Source: Thereva unica
Taxonomy: Eukaryota; Arthropoda; Insecta; Diptera; Therevidae
Reading direction: 5' to 3'
NCBI GenBank assembly: GCA_949987705.1
Contig: OX465282.1
Coordinates: 97,018,070 to 97,082,069 of the forward strand
DNA length: 64,000 nucleotides
The translations under genes and the position numbers were made by a program. Of the stretch, positions 44,225-56,555 are shown piece after piece. Numbering within the stretch: the first letter of the stretch is position 1; each line of letters begins with the position of its first letter. Below the pieces are notes generated by a model, which saw only the letters and a list, made by a program, of their open reading frames with translations, made no database searches and was not told the origin of the DNA.

Positions 44225-45329
44225 GGGATCAAATATACCGCATCTCTGACATAGACAACCAAATATAACATTTTCGCTTGCTATGTTTCCATCTACACGA
44301 AAACTTTGTCCCAGTTAAAACAAAACGCACTCTTTCCTCTACTTCTCCTTGGTTCTCCACTAAAATCAGCCGTCTTGTCTCCGAGAGAGAGCTCTTACTC
44401 AAAAAATATAAAATTAATAAAGGAAAGACGGAATTAATAGAGAAAGTCGGGAAAACTCGGAAAATTGATATTCCATCAATAGCGTGGAAGGGGTTGAAAA
44501 TTTCGATATAATGTATGGCCACAACTTGTAGAGCGGGAAAATCTACACAAACTATTTCTGTACATGTTTTTCGAATATTGCTTCGTTTGGGAGATAATGA
44601 GCTATAATATTGATATATCCAGATTTCCGCGCGAATAGCTCGGGATATCATAAAATTTACATTAACGCTCGATTAAAATCTTTATACCTACCTTCCTTGT
44701 TTTTGGTCGAAAATTCATAAACTAAACAGTATATTAAAGGAAAATTCTTCAATAATTGGCATATGTCGGCAGACTGGCGGGTGTCGGCAGAAGTGGTTCA
44801 TATTTGATATTCAAAGGTGAAATAATGATCTTGATATTCGTTCCTAACTACTCAAAATTTTAACATTATAATAAATGAAGAAAATGAATCGTTTTTCTAA
44901 TTTTGAGTGAAATAACTAGTAGTGCAGGAGATAGCGCTACATTTTTGCGAGCGGTTTTATACCGCATAAATTGAATTTATAATTATTTATTAATATTCAA
45001 TATTCAGTAAAATGAGCGGCAGCTGCTGCACCCGCGATGGAGGTAAAGATGGCAGCAGGTGACAGTTGTTAAAAAAAGTAACGCCTCAAGTAATTTCACA
45101 CCGCGCCAAAATTTTTGGGAAGGCTTTTCAGATCAATTTCAATCGAAAAATAATCGTCAGTTCTATGAATAGCTGGGGTAAGACCGTCAATCAACGTCAT
45201 AAACATTCTGTGAGCTCAGTGCATCTGACGATGTGGAACCGACAATGCTTTCACTTATACCCTGGCTTCATGGGCCGAACTTCACAAGTTTGAGCAAATT
45301 GATGTTCTGATCTTCAATTTTATGCCAGT
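44225..45329. other. No gene seen
   Basis: AT-rich with opposite-strand short frames (44229-44651 and 44278-44511) that match nothing I recognise. Confidence 0.45.
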
Positions 45330-45950
45330 CTGGTTACGACTATATACAACCCATGGACGATGCAGGGTTTAAGGCTCCAATTCACTTCCATCATTCTTTG
45401 GCATAAGAAGAGAGCTATTTTAGCCTTATTATCTCTCTCTTACAGATCCGGCTTTCCTATCCAGTATGAAACCTAGAAATTTCACATCCTCCTTTAGTTG
45501 CAGTCTTTCATGGCGGAGTCTTAGAGCAGGAAAATCGGGAAGTCTATGTTTCCTTGTAAAGAGCACTACTTCAGTCATTGCTGGGTTAACGCCTATACCC
45601 TTTGTAGTAGCCGAATGAACAAGAGTGCCCAATGCTCGTCGCAGTATATCTCTTATTGTTGAGATGTACTTGCTGGTCACCATCAGCACAATACCATCAG
45701 CATAGGCCGCCGTGGTGTATCCAGACTCCTTTCGGGCTATCAACTCTTCGTTGACTGTTAAATTTCAAAGGAACGGCGAACCCTACCCTGAGGTCTTTCA
45801 ACCCGACTTCTTTCGAAAGCCCCAGACCAGACTTTATAACCCAGCACTTCAGCAGCTGATCAATATAGGAGCTTGGAGCATCCGTCAACACCCAGACGTT
45901 GAAAGAACCTTAAATATCTAAGAAAGCAGCCAAAGCTAACTCCTTGAATT
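45330..45950 (-). pseudogene. RT fragment of an RNase H-type LINE (LOA-like), minus strand
   Basis: Reading leftward: AAFLDI and the palm start near 45925; GLKDLRVGFAVPLKF; then YTTAAYADGIVLMVTSKY with the YADD motif changed to YADG (about 45710); TKGIGVNPAMTEVVLFTRKH; and LKEDVKFLGFILDRK near 45460. The order matches the RT of the 10310-12010 element. The catalytic second Asp is lost and frames are broken. Confidence 0.7.
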
Positions 45951-46699
45951 CAAGGGATTTTTCAATTACCGCTACCAGGGACAAATGTAAAGGGTGGGCG
46001 TTCCTTCCGTTGACAAACTTTTTTGAGTTCTTTGTTACAATATCTTTTAATCACCAAACCCGACATCTTTAACGTCCACTCGTTTCAGTAGGAACCACTA
46101 AAAAGAATTTTCGCAAATCGGAAGGTTGGGCGTCTTGTCAAAAGGAAGCTACTCACAAAATTTCAGTTTGTTACTAATCATTAAAAAAATGGCCCAGGGG
46201 CTGTGGACTATAATTTAAATTATCAAAAATAGAGCTGTAGAAGAAAAACTTATGGAATGTTATACTTAGTCATATCCCCCCCATCACAGAAAGCTACCTA
46301 CGCCACTGTCGAATATATGAAGAAATTTGTTTATTCGTGATCGAGTCGTGAAACTATATTTAATAACAAAAAAATGCTGTTCCTTTTTATTCAAGTTAAA
46401 ATACGTTAACAATCTCAACCGAAAACGCGAAGTAAGTATTTTCTACCAAAATTCTCAAAAAATTGTTCCCCAAAATCTACCAAAAGTAAAAATAAATTTC
46501 AACAGAAATTGCGTAACAAAATTAACATAACAAAGTGCAAAATTTCGTGATAGGAGAAATCTCACTGCATATTAATTAAAACGAAAAAAAAGAGAATTAG
46601 AACGAAAGAAAAAATATATTCAAAGTAGGTAATTAGTAAATAAACTGTTGCAAGTTCTTCCCCCACACCAAAAAACCGAAAACCAAAAACGAAAAAAAA
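45951..46699. other. hAT right terminus at 46308; otherwise nothing seen
   Basis: ACCTACGCCACTG ends at 46308, the inverse of the CAGTGGCGTAG termini of the hAT at 20757. No matching left end with the flank TCGAATAT was found. The remainder is AT-rich without recognisable genes. Confidence 0.45.
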
Positions 46700-47032
46700 A
46701 TGTCCTTATGTGTAGCCAAAGGTGTCATTTGTCACAACATTCAAAACATCGCCTATAATTACATAAGTCGAAATAAAAAGTTGCCCATAGAGAGAAAGAG
46801 CCGAAGGAAAATAATGTGGCAAAACGACACAATGTGCTGCAAACAGGACCTCTGTATGGATTTGCACGAATGCCGCCCTGGTAATGTGCCCCATCGCGTT
46901 TATACGTTTGGAGCCGCGGAAAACGCAGCTCATTTAAAAGTTTTTACCTTTTCGTGCAAAGGATCAGGGCACCCCCTGTGTTTAGCTAGTGTGCGCGCGG
47001 TGGATAATGAAATGAGTGTTGTTTCGATCTAA
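46700..47032 (+). other. Uncertain 110-codon ORF
   Basis: An open frame of 110 codons starts at an ATG preceded by an A-rich stretch. It contains several Cys residues (MCCKQDLCMDLHECRPG) but no domain I recognise, no splice structure and no signal peptide. It lies about 1 kb upstream of a candidate first exon, in a GC-balanced stretch, so it may be chance or upstream regulatory DNA. Confidence 0.2.
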
Positions 47033-47942
47033 CAACCCAATCTATGCATATCTTACATCGCCAAAATCTACGGCGAGCCACCCTCGGTATACCCACTAAT
47101 ACTAGTATGGTCTTAACAGGCAAGTCACCACTTTTTTGACATATTTTTCCACCCTTAATGCTATTCTTATCATTATTCCCGTATAGAACGTACATTGCCA
47201 CTTTTATACTATTATTGTTGCTGCTGCTACGGCTACCCACTAATACTACCCCCGTCCAACTTTCCGTCAGGTTCTTCGATATGTTACAGGCTAGAGCACT
47301 GGTGTGTTGTTCCCATCGCACGATATCGTCATCATCAGCGCGCACCAAACCGCAGCCAACAAACACACAGCGCGGCATGATAGTCCACGGCACAGGTAAA
47401 CGCTGATGGCCTGGCAGGTAGATAGGTAAAGGTATGGCAAAGGTTGGTGGTATCGTCAGACCAGAACACCACCTCTCTCTCGTCAACACAATTAAAGAAT
47501 ACCAAAAAAAATAAATTTGTACCGGGGAGCCGTACAAGACGACGTCGTCGATGGGCCAAGTGTTGTTGCCGTGTGTTGTTGTGTTGTGAGTATACCCCAT
47601 GAAAGGAAGGCTCAGCAAATAGTTTTTAGTTAGTCAAACGTAGCCAAGGATACCGTGCGTGTCGCCGTAGTAACCGATAATCAACACAAAATTTCCTTTT
47701 TATAACAAGTCCACGATTTAAATAAAAAATCGGGAAAACATAACGACAAACGGACTAATCGAAGCGCCACACTGTGTAACACTCTGGCAGTAAGGATAGC
47801 GCCTAAGAAACCTGCGGATATTGTGTTTTATATGTAGTCCTGTTTTGCCCGTCCTGTAGTTCCTTTTTGGCTGGCTCCACTCACTCTGGCTGTGTGGATC
47901 GAAAATCCTTCGTATCCATAAAGGCAGGTTGCGCAATTTTAG
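47033..47942. other. GC-balanced unique region, possible upstream regulatory DNA
   Basis: Less AT-rich than its surroundings, with trinucleotide runs (TTGTTGCTGCTGCTAC, GACGACGTCGTCG) and no similarity to repeats in the window. Frames of 60-210 codons on the minus strand are not recognised. It lies directly upstream of the candidate first exon at 47943. Confidence 0.3.
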
Positions 47943-48133
47943 TCACTAGCAAAAGCTCATTCGATCTAACGAAGCCCTCAAGGACAGTTAAAACCGTGCC
48001 CAAAGTGATTTGATTTTAGTGTGAAGTGAGTTTTTTCTATAGACTGAAGTGATTTTTAACAATTCTGTCTTTTTTGAAAAATAAAAGGATCAAGGACCTC
48101 AGAATTAAGATTTCTGTGCAAATCATCTTCAAT
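47943..48133 (+). other. Candidate 5' untranslated exon of the RASSF gene
   Basis: Starts at an initiator-like TCACTAG (weak CATAAAGG about 30 bases upstream) and runs through non-coding, AAGTGATTT-rich sequence to a consensus donor CAAT|GTGAGTA at 48134. The next good acceptor upstream of an ATG on this strand that I can support is at 56393, which opens the first RASSF coding exon. Joining the two is inference; only transcript reads could confirm it. Confidence 0.35.
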
Positions 48134-49659
48134 GTGAGTAGATATTTTTTAAGGTTTTTTTTTTGTTTTTTCTTTTTCGATAATCTTTCGAAAACCGTCG
48201 TTTTTTGTTAAGATTTAAATTTTCATACATATACTATATTTCCAGGATATCCTGTGTGCGATGTGAGCCTTGGCACTGGGAGAATTCACAGTGGATCTTT
48301 AGAAATTCTGTGGATCTTTTTGTGCCAAAACTCAAAACGCACCAATTACAACTGAAATTCAATTTTATCATTCGAAACAAAACCAATATTTAAACAAACA
48401 AAAAAATACTGGGAAATTTAATTCAATTTAAATAAACGCGGGTTTCCTTATTTCTCATTTCCTCATTAACGTAATACGGGTGAGATTTTGTAAGGATTTC
48501 GATGGATTAAAAGCTGCCGTTGGGCTAAAATTAGAACGATCTGATCGTTAGTTAAGGATTTTGGTTAGTTCTTTTTTGTTCTTTCTTTAAATAATATTAT
48601 GTAATCCGAATGAAAAATGTAGAGAAATAAAAAAAACTGTGATGTCTGTTTCAATTTTTCTTATTTAAAAATTATATCCTTGAAACTATAATTTAAATTT
48701 AACTATAAAAAAAATTCAACAAAACGAAATATATAAATTTAAAAAAAAAAAAAGCAATACTATCAAGTTATACTATCGATTTTTTCTATATACTAGAAAA
48801 AAAATCAAAGAAAGTATATAATCCTAAGTATTTTTATGTAAATTACATTCCATTACAGCTACAAGAAATTTATGTTTCCGCAAGTTAACCCCTTCGTGTA
48901 CAAGAAGTTTTAGTTCTTCTAGAAAATGTTGAATATATAATTATCGGATATTGTTGGATACCCCCCAATATCAGAAACCTTCCTATACCACCACCACACT
49001 CACCACCAACCGCCCCAACAACATTTTTTTTTACTTCATAACCATTTGGACTTTTTGTTGCTATAGAAATTCTGCGGATTCATTTGATTTTTGGGATTGA
49101 TTAAACTTTATGGCGTGTTGTTGAATAGAGAAGGGTGACTCACGTGGAATTTTTTGGGAATATATATTTGAATTTTTATTTAAAAAAGACGAAACGAAAG
49201 AAAAATAGATGGAAATTCAGTGGTATTGACATAAAGAAGTTGAACATATTGAACTGATTTTTCTTTGTTTGTTCAAAAAACAAGGATACAGGATTTTATT
49301 GAAGAATGTTGTTAAAGAAGAAAATTATAGTAAATAAACTATATTCGTTTCTATTCTTAGCAATGGCCCAATATTTAACTAAAATTACATTCTATTCAAC
49401 AACATTCAATATTTCCCAACGAATAACCTACCATCCTAATACACCAGAAAAAACTAGTTGGGATTTGGATTTGACCCCTTCGGTCCACACGATCAACTTC
49501 CCAGTATGATGAACGTAGACGGAATAAACTGTTTCCTTCAAAATAGTAATACGTTTAGCACTAGTGGGAAATTGACTAATATGAGAACTGGTGTCAAAGT
49601 AATCCTGAGAGAAGCTAGTTCATATAACTATAATAGTGGTTAATCTAAAATAGTTTGCT
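48134..49659. other. No gene seen
   Basis: AT-rich with poly-A and poly-T runs, presumably intron sequence if the exon at 47943 is real. Nothing recognised. Confidence 0.45.
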
Positions 49660-50099
49660 ATAGAATTTGTTTTTCCCGAACTTTAGCAAACAAACATTTC
49701 CTTCGTTCTTCGCTCGCTACACTAAAGCGGGTGTTCGAATTCGTATTGAGTGTGTTGAAGCGCCGCTGATAAACGGGGAAGAGAATGACTAGGTACATTT
49801 GGAAACTCCAAAGCTTTCCGGAGATAGTACTTGTCAGACTTGACCAAAAAGAACAAATTTTTCGGTAACTACTGGAAATATTTGAAAAATTCGTGATGTT
49901 TGTAAAAGGTAACGAAATTTTTGCACGATTTTTAAAGAGTGTCGAATTTTGACAAGTGATATTTTTTGGAAAGCTATCGGTGTGCAGAATCAAAAAAAGA
50001 TCACGGGTCTCATTCCATCGAGCTTATTAGATATTAGCAAAACTTATCAATTGAAGGTCTTTCTGACACTTATCCAAAGTTTTGCCATTTAAACAAAAA
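49660..50099 (+). repeat. Dispersed repeat leading into a tandem array
   Basis: Contains the TCGAATTCGTATTGAGT, CGGAGATAGTACTTGTCAGA and GATATTAGCAAAACTTATCA blocks shared with 39691-39860. Confidence 0.5.
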
Positions 50100-50640
50100 A
50101 AGGCCCGACCGAATGTTATGAAATTTTTTCGTTAATATTCTTCTTTGGGCACCTTAAAGAAGTCCATATAGTTTTTGGTTCACGCGGTATCGTGCAAGTA
50201 CAAAAACCACGAACGTCGTTTAAACAAAAAAACGGCTCGACAGAATTTTATGAAAATCTTTTCAGATCATATTTTCGTTAATATTTTTCGAACGGCACCT
50301 CAACTAAGTCGATACCTTCTATGGCTCGCCCGATATCGTGCAAGTACAAAAATCATTTATGTCGTTTAAGCCAAAAAACCGCTCGACCGAATATTATAAA
50401 AATCTTTTCAGATTATATTTTCGCTTCGAACGCACCTCAACTACGTCGATATCTTTTATGATTCGCGCGATATCGTTCAGGTACAAAAATCACTTATGTC
50501 GTTTAAACCAAAAAACGGCTCGACCAAACTTTATAAAAATCTTTTCAGATCATATTTCCGTTAATTCGCTTCGAACGACACCTTAACGAAGTCGTTATCT
50601 TTTTTGGTTCGCGCGATATCGTGCAGGAAAAAATGACCAC
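50100..50640 (+). repeat. Tandem array of about four 137-146 bp units
   Basis: The landmark TATCGTGCAAG/TTCAGGTACAAAAA recurs at about 50188, 50334, 50471 and 50617 (spacing 146, 137, 146). Each unit carries CGTTTAAACAAAAAAACGG, GCTCGAC-GAA, AAAATCTTTTCAGATCATAT and CACCTCAACTA-GTCGAT. A CACACACACA run follows at 50650. Non-coding. Confidence 0.8.
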
Positions 50641-50849
50641 ATACGTACGCACACACACACACATACTTGCCCTCAAATTTTTGCTTAAAATGCTCTTGAG
50701 ACCTGAAAATACGTTGAAAATTACTATTTCGATTTTCGGACCGATTATAATAACTTTCCTATACTGGGAAGTTAATAAACTACTTATTTGCAATTAAAAT
50801 CTCTACAAATTAATAGATGGACATTTAGAGCGACAATACCTATAGCATT
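50641..50849. other. No gene seen
   Basis: AT-rich; CA microsatellite near 50650. Confidence 0.4.
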
Positions 50850-50930
50850 CAGTGGCGGCTCGTCTTTAGGGGCTAGTGGGGCTTAGCCCCACCAGAAATT
50901 ACCGATCAAATCACATTTACAATTTTTTTC
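50850..50930 (+). mobile_element. Orphan hAT left terminus, copy 1
   Basis: CAGTGGCGGCTCGTCTTTAG followed by a perfect hairpin GTGGGGCTTAGCCCCAC and then ACCGATCAAATCACATTT. The same arrangement is at 53093 with few changes. No right end with duplicated flank (ATAGCATT) was seen. Confidence 0.6.
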
Positions 50931-51129
50931 GTTTTTATAATAATTTCATTTTGCACATAAAACAAAATCCAATTTTTGTTGCAATTTATTATAATTCCAA
51001 AAAAAAAATCTCAAAATCTAATACAGCACCAAAAAATTCGAATTAGAACTTCATAGGAAAGGATCAAAAAAAGAGTAAGCACAAAAATAAGAAAAACTCT
51101 CTCAAAATCTGGCCGAATCATAATTCCAT

Positions 51130-51460
51130 ACGAAGGGTACATCACTGACATACATGACTATATGTCAGTGGGGTACATATTCTATTGCTTACTGGCAGCC
51201 CAGAATCAGTGATTTCATTTTTTTCCACAATGAAGGTAGCTCCGAACTTTCTTTTTCCATTCGATGAACCACTGGAGAGTATAGTGTGGCTTCTGAGATA
51301 CATTATGCCATTGTGAGTCCATTTGGTGCTTTGTAGAGCGGTGATCACTAGTCGCTATTTTTCCGGCAATAATAAAAACGAACGCGAAGCGCCCGTCTTG
51401 TTCAGCGTTCTGACACTTCGAGTTCCAAAATCAAATTTCATATTTCATTGACTATTTCAT
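51130..51460 (-). pseudogene. Family C-like LINE endonuclease fragment
   Basis: Reading leftward from about 51455: KFDFGTRSVRTLNKTGAS, the endonuclease start (W of the TWNVRTL motif is changed to R). After a short shift come TKWTHNGIMYLRSHTILSSG and SSNGKRKFGATFIVEKNEIT, then PVSNRICT. This is the first third of an APE-type endonuclease; the GDLN and SDH motifs are absent. It complements the internally deleted family C copy at 7838. Confidence 0.7.
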
Positions 51461-51911
51461 TGAATTTCATTTTTTTAATTTCATATTTCATTGACTTTGT
51501 CGTTGACTTTTTTTTAATTAATTTGATTGTTTCTACTCAAACAGCGCCCTTCAAATACATATACTAGTTAACGAATACCCCAGCTTAGTAGTATAACTAT
51601 AGAATTTTTATACAATGCTTAGAGCTGTTTTTTCATTAGACAGCACAAAAAGATTTTGGTTAGTTACACGCGAAAGGGCTGTATACATGTGAAAAACACT
51701 CAACGCTTAAATCTAAACCTCCAACATTGTATATTTGACCCTGTTATTTATTAATGGTCATTGAAAAATATAGTTTTTCTGGAAATTTCCATCTTTTAAA
51801 TTGAAATGGTAAATCCATGGGCAGTAATGGAAATCTGGGGTTCCACAACCTGTCAGTATTGTGCACTCTATTAAAAAGATTTTTAAAGATTTTACTTGTA
51901 AACGTGTACCA
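51461..51911. other. No gene seen
   Basis: AT-rich flank with no recognisable feature. Confidence 0.4.
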
Positions 51912-51923
51912 TCCATGATTGTA

Positions 51924-52830
51924 CAAGAGCGACATCGAACGAAGAAATCAAGGCCCCCTTTCATCAAAATTGAGCAGAAGTGGATTCCGATCAAATAGGA
52001 AAGGAATCAATTTATGAGCGGAATACATACTGATTCCGCTCACATTGCTGATTCCTATCGGAATTGATTCCGCTCAGTTTTCGATGGGAGCTCCGCTCAC
52101 TGGAATGCAAATTTCAATCTTTATTCTAACTCAACTTTAATCTGCGGGTAGTTTTATCCCTTTAAAGATTGAAAATAATTTATTTTTGGCTGATATTAAC
52201 CCCCAAAAAGCAGAAAAAAATATGCCAATTTTTTTATTTAAAGATGATTTTTAAAATTGAAGTGGTAGTTTTAGCCCCTTAACGGTTGGAAATAATTTAT
52301 TTTTACCTGACAATACGCATTCAATCGAATTTGAAACATAAAAATGGAAAAATATTATTTTATTTTCAGTCGATTTAGGGGTGGTTTTAACCCTTTAGAA
52401 TTATCACTTACCAAAAAATTGGTATAAATCAACCCCTTCGCAATAAAATATTGAAAAATGTGTATTTTTGTAATGTGTAATTTGTTTTTGCCTTTTTAAG
52501 GGTGACGCCCATATTTTAGGACTGCGGGACCACGATTTTCGTGATCAACGACCCCAAAAACATACATTGAACGATTTTAATAACGGTGTTATTTTCATGT
52601 TTTGACACCCCCCTCCTCCTTGTTTTGAATGGACTTTAAAGACCGCGACCAATATTTTTTATTCACTTCTTGTTCTAATAAATATCCGATCGAATTTAAT
52701 TCCGCTCATATCAATGAATCAAATTGCATACATGCGGATTCCGCTCACATTGCTGATTCCTATCGGAATTGATTCCGCTCACATTTTTTATTTGAGCGGG
52801 CGTTGATTTCTTCGTTCGATGTCGCTCTTG
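51924..52830. mobile_element. MITE with long inverted termini and TA flanks
   Basis: CAAGAGCGACATCGAACGAA-type termini are exact inverses for about 30 bp. TA lies at both edges (51922-51923, 52831-52832). The inverted match continues about 11 bp further out (CCATGRTTGTA), so the true ends could be 51913 and 52841. Just inside each end is a direct copy of GATTCCGCTCACATTGCTGA plus TTCCTATCGGAATTGATTCC (about 52034-52078 and 52738-52782). Non-coding. Confidence 0.7.
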
Positions 52831-53092
52831 TACAACCATGGTTATTAACTTGGGGATAAACATTGTCGTCCAACTCTTGTTGTTATTTTGATCTACATTA
52901 AATGCACAATGTAACTAAGGTATTTAATTGGATAAGGGTAAGCGGAAAAACAGACAGACGAAAACAGCGACTTTGGTCTCTATTCAGAGATAAAGCAGAA
53001 CGACTTGCCAAACTAACTAGTTTTAACCCTTTTAAATATTATTTTCTTGTGTAAGGGTAAAATCATCATTGACGAAATTGGCAGCTATCAAC

Positions 53093-53170
53093 CAGTGGCG
53101 GCGCGTCTTTAGCGGCTAATGGGGCTTAGCCCCACCAGTAATTATCGATCAAATCACATTTCTCTAAGGA
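53093..53170 (+). mobile_element. Orphan hAT left terminus, copy 2
   Basis: CAGTGGCGGCGCGTCTTTAG, hairpin GTGGGGCTTAGCCCCAC-like (GGGGCTTAGCCCC) and ATCGATCAAATCACATTT, matching 50850-50930. No matching right end found. Confidence 0.6.
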
Positions 53171-53395
53171 GGCCTAGAAACAAATTTCAAAATGTAGTCC
53201 TTACACTGCATAGTATAGATTGGTCTTAAATCTGTTCGTTCGTAAGCGCATCATTTGAGAACGGCTGAACCGATTTGGCTTACTTTTTTAAAAGTGGTCG
53301 TAATAGTCCGAATAAGTTTTTTTAGAGAAAAAAATTGGTATTTTTTTTCTGTGGGGTGTTTCTATGAACTCAAGAAAACTTACATTTCAAACGAC

Positions 53396-53535
53396 ATCTT
53401 CTTCTTCTTCTTTGTGCCCCTTTAATCCCTCATGGGACATAGGGCGGAAACAGTTGCCCTCCAGCGGACTCTGTTTTGCGCGACAGCTCTCAGCTCTGAC
53501 CAGGATCTCCCAGTTGTTGCGGCCTCTGCTAGTAA
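53396..53535 (-). pseudogene. Family A LINE 3' end fragment
   Basis: Inverse of the last ~120 bp of family A, including the SELRAVAQ and VSALCPMR coding segments, followed by an (AAG)5 tail at 53398-53415. A short 5'-truncated insertion. Confidence 0.85.
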
Positions 53536-56393
53536 TTGATTCTTTTTTTGTTTTGTTTGTTATTACCAAAAAACCCGCGTGCATTGCAACGGCTTTAAAT
53601 AAAAAAATATATAGTATAATGTAAAAAAAGCAAATCTGGAAAAAATGGTTTTGGATACCATATAAAAAATTAAAGCTACCTATAAAAAATATTGTAATAT
53701 TTCTTTTCAAGCGTTCTAAGATTCGCCAGGGATTAATTGGAATTATTTATTTCTTTTTAACAACTTTATTTTAAAAAACAAAACTTTTTGCACATATGTG
53801 TTCCTTCTTGCTGTTTTTTTTCTCCCTCTTCGCAATATTATCGGTGGTTCAGTTAGAACAACCTTACTAAATTGAGATGTGACACTGCGTTATATGTGTA
53901 TTCAAGTAGATGCCTCTGAACATGAAACTTCTCGGTGAGTTGGAATTTTAACTTTTTCTTTTCAGTTAACCGTTACACTGTCCCTTCTTACTCAATGTTC
54001 ATCCAGAGCACAGTTTCCTCCAGGTGGCGTTCTTACCGATCGAACTTTTTGGGTGCGATAGAAGACATCGTTTAACCTCGTGATGACAATGTAGGGGCGC
54101 ACAAATTTGAAAACTTATTTCGTCCCTTTCTACCGTTTTTACTGCTGCTACACTGGATAAAGTAATTTTAAGAAATTTCTTACAGGCTTGGCAAATTTGT
54201 GGGGCCGCCCAATTCTTGGCCGCCCGTTCGTTATTTGCAACCTCAAAACCCCCAGATATCGATTTGCATTGTAATCGGAATGCAGTTGGAAAAATTCGTT
54301 CGCCATATTGGGGCGACCATTTTGAGCTTATAACTTCTGATCATAAAAACCTCCAGATAACAATTTTCATTGGAATCGGAATGCAATTGCAAATTCATAT
54401 TTGGGTGGCCATTTTGTATTTCGATCATATTTCGGCGGCCATTTTGAATATCGAAAAGCATCATGGTAGCCCCCCACGGACCTTCGTGCGAAATTTCTCA
54501 GTTGTACCATATCTGGTGTGCCCGCCATAGCGCCCACATACACGCATACATACAGACTTTCTTTTATTAATATAGATTCTCCCGGGATGGAAATATTTAA
54601 CTCAATTAATGTTTTCCATTAAAACAAAAATTGGAAGAACTGGAGAAAAATCTGAAAAAATGCGTTTTAGTTTAAATAAGAATAAAATTACATTTGTTTT
54701 TATTTTTGTGTTATTTTGCGATCTGCCCAACAAATGTAGTTTTTTTATTTCTATTCCAAGGTGCGCAAACGCCGTTTGACAGCTGACAGCTGATTGCCAA
54801 ATTATTGTGAATCAAGCCTATCGTTTAGATAATGACGAGAAATTGATGCAGTTGTTTATTTTCAGTGGTATTGTGATTCTGTTGTAAGTTCATCGAAGTA
54901 ATTTTCGTCGTTTTATCGCTATTTCCAACATTTCAGCAGTGAACTGCCGGTACAATGAATCTCGCATGTAAAATTCCTTAAATTAAATATCCATGGCTCC
55001 AATTAATGATGGCTCAGAAATACTTTTTCTTCTCATTTTTACTTTGTTTACACATTTCCAATAGATTTTCACAAATTCATAAAAATATTGCAGACAAATT
55101 TATTGAAGTTTGGACAGGACGGCAACTGTCAAGTCAGCCAGTACGAGCATAAAAATGTATTTTTTCCGACAAAACTAAAAAAATATAAATCTATTTAAAG
55201 GTGACTACAGTTTCCTTAATAACATGTTTAACCATTCCTCGTCCGATGATGTGACCAATTTTTTTTACAATAAAAATCCTTTCCCCTACAATCCTTATAC
55301 AAGTCATTCTTTTATTAGCATAGATTTCAGAATCCATTCAGCATATGCATATAAAAATACGTTTGTCATGGTGTTAATATAAATAAAAACTCAAATTTTT
55401 ACTAGATAGTTCTAAAATGCGCATTATGTAAATCATAAGAGGAACAATTGACGCCCGATATTTTTAACATTCAGTATTTTGAAATTTCCACGCAAATACC
55501 CACTAAAAGCACTTCACACTATCTTAAAAGCAATTTCTCCAAAAATGTACACTCCGGCCTTTCCACACAATTCCTGAATGACCTTTTTAATAGCTCATAA
55601 CTTCAATTAACTACCAGCTTTTGTTGCCTGAAAATAATATTCTTAAAAAACCGCATTAAACCAATCTTAAGTTAATTTGAAATGGTGGTTCGTAGCCCTT
55701 TTGTAAGCACCATGGTTAATTACAATTTTTTCCATGCTACCACAGGCAGCTAATGGTGAATTTCAGATTGAATAAAATTAAGGACCTATGTTCGTTCGGT
55801 CATGCAAATTAAGAGAACCCATTTATAGCACGTTCTATGAGCGCAAATTTTCTTTTCGTGCTATGTCGTCAGCGCCCTCCTATGAGAAAATATATGTATA
55901 TATATGTGTGTGTATATACTTATATAAAATAAACGGAAACTACTGGTCATACATCATCCAAGGTAAAAAAAACTCAAAAGAAATTATAATTTCCTATAAT
56001 CAACTTGCACGCACTTGCTTACAAACACACACTCCTGATTTTTAGTGTTACCTCACCCATCCCATAAAAAAATTCACTTTCACCACCCACACCCTTCCAA
56101 GCTGGGGAATTAATGGAGCAAACACCAGTAGAAAAAGCATAGGTCCCCAGTATTATGGGGGGTGGCCAGCCTTTAAAATTATCGCAGGAAACAAATCAAA
56201 AATTGAACCTCCAACTCGTCCTAGCATACACAAACGAATCCTGAAGTTCTATTAATAAAACAACAACAAAAAAGTTTGATTCCTTTTTTCAAGTTATACA
56301 TAACCATCTAAATATATTGTATATATACATAGATACATACATATATAAATTGTTATAACCCTATCTACATTCACTATTGATTAAACATTACAG
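53536..56393. other. No gene seen (2.9 kb); scattered repeat motifs
   Basis: Mostly AT-rich. 54200-54470 has GGCGGCCATTTTG-type blocks repeated three times with TTTTCATTGGAATCGG. It ends near 54570 with ACATACAGACTTTCTTTTAT, which looks like a transposon tail. 55890-55930 is a TATATGTG microsatellite. No exons recognised until the acceptor at 56393. Confidence 0.45.
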
Positions 56394-56555
56394 CGTGCTG
56401 ATAAACTAATGGCGCCGCAAAACTCAACTTTAATACACGAAAACGTTGATGCAACGTCAGAGTTCAGCCGTTACAGCCCAATTTCACCACTGAAGAAGGA
56501 AGGCCGTGACGTATTTGGAGAGAAATCAATATCAAACCATTCTATTAACATAAAA
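56394..56555 (+). CDS. RASSF exon with start codon
   Basis: Acceptor ...AAACATTACAG at 56393, ATG at 56409 and donor AAA|GTGAGTATAA at 56556. 49 codons, ending in phase 0. An earlier in-frame start is excluded because TAA (56403) precedes the ATG in that frame. Confidence 0.75.

Noticed and set aside
36256..46308. One hAT from the left end at 36256 to the right end at 46308
   Set aside because: Subterminal sequences differ and the 8-bp flanks (ACCAGATT and TCGAATAT) do not match.
46986..47618. A 210-codon minus-strand ORF as a host gene
   Set aside because: No recognisable domain, no splice sites or start context, and a composition consistent with chance in a GC-balanced region.
50850..53170. 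One hAT element between the two CAGTGGCGG ends
   Set aside because: Both are left ends in the same orientation and their flanks (ATAGCATT and CTATCAAC) do not match.
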